From NCBI GenBank assembly GCA_903921835.1, contig CAIXRL010000020.1, positions 1 through 12,415 on the forward strand: a DNA stretch of 12,415 bases. Direction: 5' to 3'. A model generated the notes under the pieces. The model was not told the origin of the DNA. It did not search any database and worked only from the letters and a program-made list of their open reading frames with translations. Shown here piece by piece: positions 1-7,324 of this stretch (positions within the stretch are counted from its first letter, which is position 1; every line of letters begins with the position of its first letter). Source of the DNA: Candidatus Eiseniibacteriota bacterium. GTDB taxonomy: Bacteria > Eisenbacteria > RBG-16-71-46. Made by a program: the position numbers and the translations under genes.

Positions 1-2132
1 CCGCAAGGCGCTTTCCGTGGAAGTTTTTCGTCTCGGTCGTCCTGATCGCCATCTTCGGCTCGGCCGGCGTGGTGTTCGGCCTGGTGCAGTGGCTGCGCCG
101 TGACCTGCCGACGCCCGCCCAGGTGCAGTCCATCCAGGCGCCGGTCAAGACGACCGTGTACGACGTGCGCGGGCGCGTGCTGCACGAGTTCTACCGCGAG
201 AACCGCTCCCCGGTGCCGCTGCGCAGCATCCCGCGCAACCTGGTGAACGCCACGCTCTCGACCGAGGACCGCAACTTCTACCACCACTGGGGCGTGGACC
301 TGTGGGGCGTCGCGCGCGCCGCCGGCACGGACGTGATGCACATGCGCCGCAGCCAGGGCGGCAGCACGATCACGCAGCAGCTCGCGCGCAACCTGTTCCT
401 CACGCACGAGCGCACGTTCACGCGCAAGCTCAAGGAACTCGCGCTCGCGATCGAGCTCGAGCGCAGCTACTCCAAGGACCAGATCCTGGAGATGTACTTC
501 AACCAGATCTATTTCGGTGAGGGTGCGTACGGCGTCGAAGCCGCGGCGAAGACCTATTTCGGCAAGCCGCTGCGCGAGCTGACGCTCCCGGAGTGCGCGC
601 TGCTCTCGGGCATTCCCGCGAATCCCAGCCAGTACTCCCCCCGGCGCTCGCCCAAGGCGGCGGAACTGCGCCGCTCCAAGGTGCTGCGCAACATGCTGGT
701 CACGCACGCGATCACCCAGGTCGAGTTCGACAATGCCATGCACGCGCCCCTGGGGGCGACGCCGGTTCGCTACGACAACGATCGCGCCGCCTACTTCGTC
801 GAGATGGTCCGGCTTCACCTGGACGAGAAGTACGGCTCCAACGCGGTCTACGAGGGCGGACTCAAGGTCTACACGACGCTCGATATGGATCTGCAGCAGC
901 TCGCCGAGCGCACGCTCGAGCGCCAGCTGGAATCGCTCGAAACCGACACGAAGGCGAAGAGCACGCGGGCGAACTACACGATCGCCGCCGCGGGAATTGC
1001 CGCGAATGCCGGGGGCACGCCCTACCTCCAGGGCGCCGTCGTCGCCATCGACCCGCACAATGGCTACGTGCGCGCCCTGGTCGGCGGCCGTGACTGGGCC
1101 CAGAGCAACTTCAACCGCGCACTCCAGGCGCGCCGCCAGCCGGGCTCGGCGTTCAAGCCGTTCGTGTACACCGCCGCGATGGACAATGGCTTCAAGCCGA
1201 CCGACATCATCGTGGACGAACCCGTCCACTTCCCGGGGGGCAACGGCGAGCTGTACGAGCCGCAGAACTACGACCACCAGTACCGCGGGCCGGTGACGCT
1301 GCGCTATGCGCTCCAGCAGTCCATCAACATCCCCGCCGTCAAGCTGCTGCGCAAGGTCGGCGTCTCGCTGGTCGCTTCCTATGCGCGGCGCATGGGCATC
1401 AAGACGCCCATCGGCCAGAACCTGTCGCTCGCGCTCGGCAGCAGCGAGGTGACGCTGCTGGACCTGACGTCCGCGTACGCGGTGCTCGCCGACCGCGGCA
1501 TCCGCAACGAGCCCATGTTCGTGCTCAAGGTCGAGGACCGCGCCGGAGACGTGCTCGAGCGCAACGCGCCCCGGCCGTTCGAGGTGCTCTCCGAGGAGAC
1601 CGCCGCGACGATGACCTCGATGCTGCAGAGCGTCATGGATCACGGCACCGGCTACCCGGCGCGCGCGCGCGGCTTCACGGCGCCCGCGGCGGGCAAGACC
1701 GGCACCATGGACGACTACATGGACGCCTGGTTCGTCGGCTTCGTGCCCAGCCTGGTCTGCGGCGTGTGGATCGGCTACGACGAGAAGAAGACGATCGGTC
1801 CCGCAATGACCGGCGCGCGGGCCGCGCTGCCCGCGTGGACCGACATCATGATGGGCTACACGCGCGGGCGTCCCGCCGAGGACTTTCCCGTGCCCGCGGG
1901 CACATCGAGCCGCATCGTGTGCGCCGAATCCGGCATGCTCGCCACCGAGGCGTGTCCGAACGTGACGAGCGAGCTTTTCAGCGAGGGTTCGGAGCCCACG
2001 GAGTACTGCACGACGCACCCGGGCCGGCCGCTGCCGCAGCCGGTGGCGGACAGCACCGCGACGGCGACGGCGAACGTGCCCGCCGTGGCGCCGAAGCCCG
2101 GCGCCCCGGTCGCGGCGCCACGCGGGCGCTGA
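1..2132 (+). CDS. Class A penicillin-binding protein (PBP1A-type transglycosylase/transpeptidase), 5'-truncated
   Basis: Bifunctional peptidoglycan synthase that polymerises lipid II and crosslinks stem peptides on the outer face of the inner membrane. The reading frame is already open at base 3 and encodes a basic patch and a membrane anchor (FVSVVLIAIFGSAGVVF), so the true start lies upstream. The GTG at 69 is inside the anchor and is not a credible start. Counting from 69: the GT51 glycosyltransferase domain has the catalytic-Glu motif EDRNFYHHWG (Glu66) and GGSTITQQ (97-104). The transpeptidase domain has the nucleophile in SAFK (Ser360, Lys363), SIN (418-420) and KTG (543-545). A C-terminal cysteine-containing segment (IVCAESG, TEACPN, EYCTTH) and an Ala/Pro-rich tail follow, as in many PBP1A proteins. 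All catalytic motifs are intact. The visible length of about 710 residues is normal for the family. Exact orthology (mrcA versus pbpC-like) is not assigned. Confidence 0.95.
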   Translation, partial: ARRFPWKFFVSVVLIAIFGSAGVVFGLVQWLRRDLPTPAQVQSIQAPVKTTVYDVRGRVLHEFYRENRSPVPLRSIPRNLVNATLSTEDRNFYHHWGVDLWGVARAAGTDVMHMRRSQGGSTITQQLARNLFLTHERTFTRKLKELALAIELERSYSKDQILEMYFNQIYFGEGAYGVEAAAKTYFGKPLRELTLPECALLSGIPANPSQYSPRRSPKAAELRRSKVLRNMLVTHAITQVEFDNAMHAPLGATPVRYDNDRAAYFVEMVRLHLDEKYGSNAVYEGGLKVYTTLDMDLQQLAERTLERQLESLETDTKAKSTRANYTIAAAGIAANAGGTPYLQGAVVAIDPHNGYVRALVGGRDWAQSNFNRALQARRQPGSAFKPFVYTAAMDNGFKPTDIIVDEPVHFPGGNGELYEPQNYDHQYRGPVTLRYALQQSINIPAVKLLRKVGVSLVASYARRMGIKTPIGQNLSLALGSSEVTLLDLTSAYAVLADRGIRNEPMFVLKVEDRAGDVLERNAPRPFEVLSEETAATMTSMLQSVMDHGTGYPARARGFTAPAAGKTGTMDDYMDAWFVGFVPSLVCGVWIGYDEKKTIGPAMTGARAALPAWTDIMMGYTRGRPAEDFPVPAGTSSRIVCAESGMLATEACPNVTSELFSEGSEPTEYCTTHPGRPLPQPVADSTATATANVPAVAPKPGAPVAAPRGR

Positions 2133-2250
2133 GAGCCGCCAGGGCCTGGAGCCTGGGCCTCGGGAGGGCGAGGGCAGGCGAGCATTCTGCGCATCTCGCA
2201 GGCAGGCCGGAGGAACCCGCGAAGCACAAGACACCCGCAGCCCGGCTCCG
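2133..2250. other. Non-coding spacer after the PBP gene
   Basis: No gene is recognised. An 11-nt dyad CCAGGGCCTGG (2139-2149) follows the PBP stop, and a weak 5-bp stem GCGAG/CTCGC (2178-2182 with 2195-2199) follows that. Neither has a T-tract, so termination here is possible but not shown. Confidence 0.4.
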
Positions 2251-2715
2251 TCACAGCTGACATGGGAGACGCTCGAGACGTGGTAGTGCGGGGATAAAGC
2301 ACGAGTCAAGCTGGAAGGCCTGGCCGGTGCCGGTACGCAGTCCACGCGCGTTGAGCGTCCGGGCGATCTGTTGATCAGTTTGCCCGGTGGCCAGCGCGCG
2401 AACCTGCTCGATGATCGCTGTCGGGGTCCGCCTCAGGTCCAGGGCGCCCAGAGGCAGGGGCTGTTCGATCGAGGTGGTGCTGCCGCCTTTCCAGCGCAGC
2501 TGGATGTGGATCGCGCGATCGCGCACCAGGGTGAAGTCTTCGACCAGCAGGCGCAGCATGCGCTTGCGCTCTCGAGCCGGAGTGCGGGGATCGTTCCACG
2601 CCCGCGCCGTGCGTCGGCCGACGCACGGCGAGCACTCCCTGTGCGCGCTGCTCCCGCCGGTGCCCGCGGCGGCGTGCCGTGACTGCTCCCTCCGGCGACT
2701 GCCCGTCTTGGTCAC
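2251..2715 (-). pseudogene. Relic of a large serine recombinase (C-terminal part only)
   Basis: An open minus-strand frame of 154 codons. From about residue 41 to 134 (2595 down to 2314) it resembles the C-terminal region of the long 'recombinase family protein' serine recombinases of environmental bacteria. Recognisable pieces are WNDPRTPARERKRML, LLVEDFTLVRD, a RWKGGSTTS strand, LRRTPTAIIEQV and the helix-turn-helix-like TDQQIARTLNARGLRTGTG. The resolvase catalytic domain (N-terminal Ser with the Arg motifs) and the zinc-ribbon segment are absent. The 40 residues upstream of the match and the about 20 residues after it are not recognised. This looks like an inactive remnant of a past integration event. 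The family assignment is from memory of family sequence patterns, not from a search. Confidence 0.55.
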
Positions 2716-2737
2716 GCGACGCGGGCGGGCGTAGACT
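2708..2737 (+). promoter_or_regulatory. Possible sigma70-type promoter for the membrane-protein pair
   Basis: TTGGTC (2708-2713) and TAGACT (2732-2737) are separated by 18 nt and lie about 30 nt upstream of the ATG at 2769. The match is partial (3/6 and 4/6). The position fits a promoter for the two-gene unit. Confidence 0.25.
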
Positions 2738-2768
2738 TCCGGCTTCGTTCGCCTGAAAGGGGGAGTTC

Positions 2769-3317
2769 ATGGTGGCATTCAAGCTCGGCCCGTTCGAGGT
2801 CGGCTGCAACACGATGTGGCTCGACGCTCACGGGCTGCTCATGGTGATCGTCGTCATGTGCCTCGCGTTCCTCGTCGGGGCGATCTGGTTTTCCAGACAG
2901 GCCGACGAGCGGCTCGTGCGCGGCCTCAAGGCCGCCAGCATGGTCACGCTCGTCGCGTTCGTGCTGCTCACGATCACGGGCCTCGTGCCGGACATCGGCT
3001 TCGAGAAGGGCACGACATTCTCCGGCGCGTTCCACAACGATTTCGGCACGTTCCAGTCGACCGTTTCGGACGAGAACCTGGGCGCCTTCACCGGTCCGCT
3101 CCTGTTCGACATCATGGAACACATTTCGCTGATCGTGCCGGGGCTGGCACTGCTGGTCTGCTTCCTGATCTGGCACCACGGCAGGCGGACGGTCGAAGAC
3201 CAACTCGTGCGCCGCAGCGTGCTCTCACTGCTCGTCCTCACTGGATTCTGGGCCCTGGCCATCGGCAGCGTGGGTGTCTACATCACCAAAGTCCTCACCT
3301 ACCCGTACACGCGATGA
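2769..3317 (+). CDS. Unrecognised four-helix membrane protein (182 aa)
   Basis: Function unknown. The ATG at 2769 follows a strong purine-rich ribosome site, AAAGGGGGAG, at 2756-2765. Four hydrophobic stretches are visible: about residues 19-41 (LLMVIVVMCLAFLVGAIW), 55-75, 112-135 and 150-173. Between helices 2 and 3 lies a polar loop of about 35 residues containing FHNDFG and STVSDENLG. Histidines sit at 21 (start of helix 1), 89 (loop), 118 (helix 3) and 136-137 (end of helix 3). His21 and His118 could face each other as heme or metal ligands, but this is inference. No signal peptide, enzyme motif or familiar domain is seen. The stop overlaps the leader of the 116-aa gene, so the two are almost certainly co-transcribed. 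Long opposite-strand frames here are judged spurious because this frame has both the ribosome site and membrane periodicity. Confidence 0.8.
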   Translation: MVAFKLGPFEVGCNTMWLDAHGLLMVIVVMCLAFLVGAIWFSRQADERLVRGLKAASMVTLVAFVLLTITGLVPDIGFEKGTTFSGAFHNDFGTFQSTVSDENLGAFTGPLLFDIMEHISLIVPGLALLVCFLIWHHGRRTVEDQLVRRSVLSLLVLTGFWALAIGSVGVYITKVLTYPYTR

Positions 3318-3323
3318 AGGAGG
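3317..3323 (+). promoter_or_regulatory. Ribosome-binding site that fixes the GTG start at 3329
   Basis: AAGGAGG begins on the last base of the upstream stop codon (TGA, 3315-3317) and lies 5 nt before GTG at 3329. The in-frame ATG at 3314 precedes this site and would leave it inside the coding sequence, so GTG is preferred. The arrangement implies translational coupling with the 182-aa gene. Confidence 0.7.
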
Positions 3324-3328
3324 AGACC

Positions 3329-3679
3329 GTGAGCACCAACGTCAACCGCTCCTCCGGCGAGGGCGGCATGGACGCATCACCGAAAGTCGCGGCGGCGTTC
3401 GCCGCGGGCACGGTCTACATGTGGGCCGAGTGCATCCTCCGGATCTGGTTCTCCAAGGGCGGCGACGCCGTGCTGAGGCTCTGGCCGCAGCGGGCAGGCG
3501 ACATCGCCGGCATGTGGCTGGCCATGATCGTCATCGGACTTGTCGCGTACTTCGCGCTCGCCGCAGCGTGGCGCAAGCGGAGCTCGGTGGGCACGATCCC
3601 GATCTGGACGATCGTGCTGATCGTCTCGGCGATCGTCGCGCCGCTGCTCGGAGAGTGGGGCCAGGCGATCGGGATCTAG
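3329..3679 (+). CDS. Unrecognised small membrane protein (116 aa)
   Basis: Function unknown. The start is GTG at 3329, chosen because AAGGAGG lies 5 nt upstream. An alternative in-frame ATG at 3314 would add five residues. The N-terminus is short and hydrophilic (MSTNVNRSSGEGGMDASPK). It is followed by a moderately hydrophobic segment rich in aromatics (about 20-41, with MWAECILRIWF) and two clear membrane helices, about 59-80 (MWLAMIVIGLVAYFALAAA) and 88-109 (IWTIVLIVSAIVAPLL). A basic WRKRSS loop between the helices probably faces the cytoplasm. It lies 11 nt downstream of the 182-aa membrane protein gene, and a long hairpin follows its stop. The two proteins plausibly form one membrane complex. 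No homologous family is recognised. Confidence 0.75.
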   Translation: MSTNVNRSSGEGGMDASPKVAAAFAAGTVYMWAECILRIWFSKGGDAVLRLWPQRAGDIAGMWLAMIVIGLVAYFALAAAWRKRSSVGTIPIWTIVLIVSAIVAPLLGEWGQAIGI

Positions 3680-3734
3680 CCCGGAGTATTCATGAGCCCG
3701 CCGCCTGCGAGCGCGGGCTCATGTATGCTCCGGG
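3680..3734 (+). terminator. Long near-perfect hairpin directly after the 116-aa gene
   Basis: Arms 3680-3701 and 3713-3734 pair over 22 positions with one G-T wobble (3687/3727) and one T-T mismatch (3690/3724). The outer block is CCCGGAG/CTCCGGG and the inner block CATGAGCCCGC/GCGGGCTCATG, with an 11-nt loop. It starts on the base after the TAG stop. No T-tract follows on the plus strand, so it may act as a non-canonical terminator or as a 3' mRNA-stabilising structure. The dyad is certain from sequence; the role is inferred. Confidence 0.6.
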
Positions 3735-3846
3735 CCAGGACATCCCCCGGGCGTGATCGAGAGGTGGCCGCAAGCCAGCCCCGGTAGCGCCCCGCGCGGC
3801 CGCGTTCTGCACGACCCGTCCTCGCCTACGTGACGGGTGGCGAACA

Positions 3847-3856
3847 TTGTATACAA
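3847..3856. repeat. Perfect 10-bp palindrome TTGTATACAA
   Basis: A perfect dyad in an AT-rich island within very GC-rich DNA. The form TTGT-N2-ACAA resembles operators of GntR-family regulators. No such regulator gene is visible in the window, so the resemblance is only suggestive. Confidence 0.4.
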
Positions 3857-3883
3857 CTGGCCCCGGGGAATGTTGTTCTCCAC

Positions 3884-3905
3884 TTTCACAAACATGTTCT
3901 TGAAA
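3884..3905. repeat. 22-bp imperfect palindrome centred on ACATGT
   Basis: The left half TTTCACAAACA and the reverse complement of the right half, TTTCAAGAACA, agree at 9 of 11 positions. This is operator-like or recombination-site-like in form. It lies between the 3680-3734 hairpin and the end of the HNH relic. It does not match the XerCD dif consensus as I remember it. Confidence 0.4.
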
Positions 3906-3940
3906 CCCTGAACCGCTGGCGCCAGCCGACTCGATGGCCA

Positions 3941-4309
3941 TCAGAAGCGTCGGGCTGCGTGAAGCGCTTGGCGAGCAGCATCGGCCGTCTCGGACGCGAG
4001 GCACGGCACCAGCAGCACGCCGCTCAGGTTGAGCCGGCCCTCCGCCACCGCGTCGAAGATCACCGGGTACTGCCGCGCTGTCCGTGCCGCCCGTATACGC
4101 TTGAACGCGGCGTCCTCCGGCATGTGGTGGGTGCCCGTGCAATAGGCGTACATCGACGAGTACCCGGCGGGCACGTACAGCCTGCGCTCGTCCAACTCGC
4201 TGGGGTCGGCCAGCGGCTCGGCGGTCGTTCCGCCTTCGCGAACGACGGTCGCGGTGAACGTGCGGACGACTTCGTGATCGGCGAGATGCGACCTCGACCA
4301 GGACTTCAT
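3941..4309 (-). pseudogene. Truncated HNH-endonuclease-like gene (N-terminal part only, 122 aa)
   Basis: The minus-strand frame from ATG at 4309 to TGA at 3941 encodes 122 residues. They resemble the N-terminal helical region of a large family of HNH-endonuclease-like proteins in high-GC bacteria. Visible pieces are ELDERRLYVPAGYSSMYAYC (38-57), PEDAAFKRIRAARTARQYP (64-82) and FDAVAEGRLNLSGVLLVPCL (85-104). Family members usually run several hundred residues and end with the HNH nuclease motif. Here the frame stops soon after the point matching the early linker, and nothing downstream encodes HNH residues. It is therefore read as a broken remnant. An upstream in-frame ATG at 4369 would add 20 residues. 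Neither start has a clear ribosome site. It points the same way as the deo operon but lies about 290 nt beyond it, past two hairpins. Confidence 0.6.
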
Positions 4310-4514
4310 GGCGGGAACCACCACGGGGGCGTGCGTCTCGCGGGGGCGCGCACATATCTTCGCACGCATGTTTTCGGCGCTTGTGGTTGCCCACAGCGCC
4401 GCCGCGGGCAGCGCAATGGGACTTTCATTCGGTGCAGGCATTCCCGCGCCGCGCACACGCCCTGCGCGCGCTGGCGCGAAGCGAGAGCCAGAGTCACGAC
4501 GCGCGTAAGACGCA
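4310..4514. other. Gap between the HNH relic and the deo operon end
   Basis: Apart from the possible upstream start of the HNH relic (to 4369), nothing is recognised here. Plus-strand frames crossing this region have low-complexity Ala/Arg translations typical of GC-rich shadow frames. Confidence 0.4.
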
Positions 4515-4558
4515 GTCCGGGACCGCCTCAAACGAAATCGTTTGCCACGCTCCCGGAC
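4515..4558 (-). terminator. Nested symmetrical palindrome downstream of deoA
   Basis: The outer arms GTCCGGG/CCCGGAC (4515-4521 with 4552-4558) and inner arms CAAACGA/TCGTTTG (4529-4535 with 4538-4544) share one centre. The segments between them are 7 nt on each side, and about 17 of 22 positions are symmetric overall. It lies about 40 nt past the deoA stop on the deo strand. It could be a terminator-like hairpin without a T-run, or a protein-binding operator. The symmetry is seen directly; the function is inferred. Confidence 0.45.
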
Positions 4559-4576
4559 CCGGCGACTACCGCTGCT

Positions 4577-4592
4577 CGGTTCCTTCGAACCG
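4577..4592 (-). terminator. Short hairpin just after the deoA stop
   Basis: CGGTTC/GAACCG forms a perfect 6-bp stem with a 4-nt loop (GAAG on the deo strand). It begins 7 nt beyond the deoA TAG. No T-tract follows, so it is a candidate 3' end or stability element for the operon mRNA. Confidence 0.4.
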
Positions 4593-4599
4593 GCCTTCG

Positions 4600-5901
4600 C
4601 TATCCGATCCGCTCCAGCACCACGTCCCCGCGGACCGCGCCTTCGTCCGCGACGTGGAAGCACGCGACGGCCCGCTCGAGGGCGCCGGCGTCGGGACCCG
4701 CGAGGTGGAGTTCGGCCAGCGGCTCGCCGGCCTTCACGCGGTCGCCGGGCTGACGCAGCACCATCAGGCCGACGCGCGGGTCGATCGCGTCCTCCTTGGC
4801 GCGCCGTCCGCCGCCGATCGCCACCACCAACTCGCCCATCGCGAAGCAGTCGCAGCCGGCCACCACGCCGTCGCGCGGCGCGGGAACCATGGCGATGATG
4901 GGCGCTGGGTGCAGCCGCTCCGGATGGTCGAGGCTGGCGGGGTCGCCGCCCTGCGCGCGCACCATCTCGACGAACAGATCCCACGCGGCGCCGGAGTCGA
5001 GCACCGTCTCGACGCGACGGCGCGCGCTGGTGTCGTCGGGCTCGGCGCCCGCGAGCCGCAGCATGACCGCGGCCAGGTCCAACGTGAGCGCGCGCGTGTC
5101 CGCGGGCCCCTTGCCGTGCAGCGTCTCGCAGGCCTCGCGCACTTCCAGCGCATTGCCCACGGCGCCGCCGAGCGGCCAGTTCATGTCGGTGATGAGCGCA
5201 GCGGCGCTGGCGCCGAGCGAGCGCGACGTGGACACGAGCCTCGTGGCCAGGCTGCGGGCGTTCTCGCGCGTCTTCATGAACGCGCCGCTGCCGCACTTGA
5301 CGTCGTAGACGAGCGCGCGGGCGCCCTCGGCGATCTTCTTGCTGACGATGCTCGAGACGATGAACGGCTCGAACTCCACCGTCGAGGTCACGTCGCGCAG
5401 CGCGTAGAACAGGCCGTCGGCGGGGGCCAGGTCGGGCCCCTGCCCGACCATGACCACGCCGAGCTTGTCGAGCTGCGCGCGCATGGCGTCGGGCGAGAGC
5501 GTGGTCTTGAAGCCCGGGATGGACTCCAGCTTGTCCAGCGTGCCGCCCGTGTGGCCGAGGCCGCGCCCGGACACCATGGGCACGAGCACGCCGCACGCGG
5601 CGACCAGCGGTGCCAGCATGAGCGAGATCTTGTCGCCCACGCCCCCGGTGGAGTGCTTGTCGGCCGCGACGCGGCCCAGGGCGCTCCAGTCGAAGACGCG
5701 CCCGGAGTGCAGCAGCGCGTGGGTGAGCGCGTCGGTCTCGGCGGGGTCGAGCCCGTTGAGGAACGCGGCCATGAGCCAGGCGCTGACCTGATAGTCGGGC
5801 ACTTCGCGGCGCAGGTACGCGGCGACGAACTCGCCGATGGCTGCGGGGTCGTGAGCGCGGCGGTCGCGCTTGGTGCGGATGAACTCCCTCGGGTCGAGCA
5901 C
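4600..5901 (-). CDS. deoA: Thymidine/pyrimidine-nucleoside phosphorylase
   Basis: Phosphorolysis of thymidine, deoxyuridine or other pyrimidine nucleosides to the free base and (deoxy)ribose-1-phosphate; cytoplasmic, normally a dimer. The 433-residue length matches the family. Visible motifs are the phosphate-binding KHSTGGVGDK (82-91), the family signature SGRGLGHTGGTLDKLE (111-126), and YALRDVTSTVE followed by SSIVSKK. Arg169, Ser184 and Lys188 align with E. coli Arg171, Ser186 and Lys190. The C-terminal alpha/beta domain is complete (PRDGVVAGCD, VGLMVLRQPGDRV). The start is GTG at 5901, giving MLDPREFIRTKRD, 5 nt after the deoC stop. An AGGGA ribosome-site candidate lies about 12 nt upstream, slightly far. 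The frame stays open much further upstream, but that part overlaps deoC and is shadow. It is the last gene of the operon. The choice between deoA and the broader-specificity pdp is not settled by sequence alone. Confidence 0.95.
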   Translation of the reverse strand: MLDPREFIRTKRDRRAHDPAAIGEFVAAYLRREVPDYQVSAWLMAAFLNGLDPAETDALTHALLHSGRVFDWSALGRVAADKHSTGGVGDKISLMLAPLVAACGVLVPMVSGRGLGHTGGTLDKLESIPGFKTTLSPDAMRAQLDKLGVVMVGQGPDLAPADGLFYALRDVTSTVEFEPFIVSSIVSKKIAEGARALVYDVKCGSGAFMKTRENARSLATRLVSTSRSLGASAAALITDMNWPLGGAVGNALEVREACETLHGKGPADTRALTLDLAAVMLRLAGAEPDDTSARRRVETVLDSGAAWDLFVEMVRAQGGDPASLDHPERLHPAPIIAMVPAPRDGVVAGCDCFAMGELVVAIGGGRRAKEDAIDPRVGLMVLRQPGDRVKAGEPLAELHLAGPDAGALERAVACFHVADEGAVRGDVVLERIG

Positions 5902-5906
5902 GGTCG

Positions 5907-6850
<944 letters not shown>

Positions 6851-6854
<4 letters not shown>

Positions 6855-7324
6855 CGGGCACTCCGTTTGGGGCTCGCGCTGCGCTTCGGACCCGCGCCCG
6901 GCTTCGGGGCCGCGCTCCGCTTCGGCGACGGCTTCCTCAGGGGGCGCAGCGTGAAGCCGTCGGCGAGCAGTTCGGTCAGGTTGCGGCTCACGATGCCGCC
7001 CTTGCCGTCGCGGAAGTAGACGAACATCTGCGGCGAAAACTCGTGCAGCACCTGCCGGCAGGCACCGCACGGCGCCGCGCCGTGGCTCTTGCCCGCGGTG
7101 ACGGCGACCGCGACGAACTCGCTCTCGCCCTCGCTGACCGCCTTGAACACCGCCGTGCGCTCGGCGCAGCACGCCAGGCCGAACGACGAGTTCTCCACGT
7201 TGCAGCCCAGGAACACGCGGCCGGATCGGGTGAGCAGCGCCGCGCCCACGGCGAACTTGGAATAGGGCGAATACGACGAACGCCGGGCCTTCTCGGCCTC
7301 GGCCATCAGGTCTTTGGGAGTCAC
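6851..7324 (-). CDS. cdd: Cytidine deaminase with a repetitive basic C-terminal tail
   Basis: Zinc-dependent deamination of cytidine and deoxycytidine to (deoxy)uridine, feeding DeoA. The core is a short tetrameric-type CDA: SSYSPYSKFAVGAAL (16-30), GCNVENSSFGLACCAERTA with Cys53 and catalytic Glu55, and PCGACRQ with Cys86 and Cys89 as the remaining zinc ligands. The core ends near residue 128 (GFTLRPL), the usual end for about 130-residue family members. Residues 129-157 are an extra lysine/arginine/proline-rich tail made of four tandem hexapeptides of PKRSAx type. The GTG at 7324 overlaps the deoB stop (GTGA), and AAGGAG lies 8 nt upstream (7338-7333), making this start secure. The 3' end overlaps deoC by 4 nt. 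Confidence 0.95.
6854..6925 (-). repeat. Four 18-bp tandem repeats encoding the Cdd tail
   Basis: In cdd frame the units are PKRSAA, PKPGAG, PKRSAS and PKRSAR (residues 134-157), 72 bp in all. The DNA copies are diverged, the second most strongly. Because the unit is 18 bp, gain or loss of copies keeps frame. The last copy also contains the GGAG ribosome-binding site of deoC. Confidence 0.8.

Larger units (their letters stand above)
3735..3940. other. Non-coding stretch with an AT-rich palindromic block
   Basis: No gene is recognised. A 7-bp dyad ACCCGTC/GACGGGT (3814-3820 with 3832-3838) comes first. An unusually AT-rich block follows at about 3842-3910, carrying TTGTATACAA, CCCCGGGG (3861-3868) and a 22-bp imperfect palindrome. 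The minus-strand frame of the HNH relic continues open beyond its stop through this block, but its translation is not recognisable. Confidence 0.45.

Noticed and set aside
2712..3262. Minus-strand frames opposite the 182-aa membrane gene
   Set aside because: Charged low-complexity translation and no ribosome site, whereas the plus strand has a strong ribosome site and four membrane helices.
3847..3856. XerCD dif or similar chromosome-resolution site
   Set aside because: The flanking bases do not fit the 11-6-11 dif pattern, and no recombinase gene is adjacent.
3941..5596. Long minus-strand frame of about 550 codons spanning the HNH relic and deoA
   Set aside because: Only its last 122 codons (from ATG 4309) resemble a protein. 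The rest is Arg/Ala/Gly-rich shadow of deoA in another frame.
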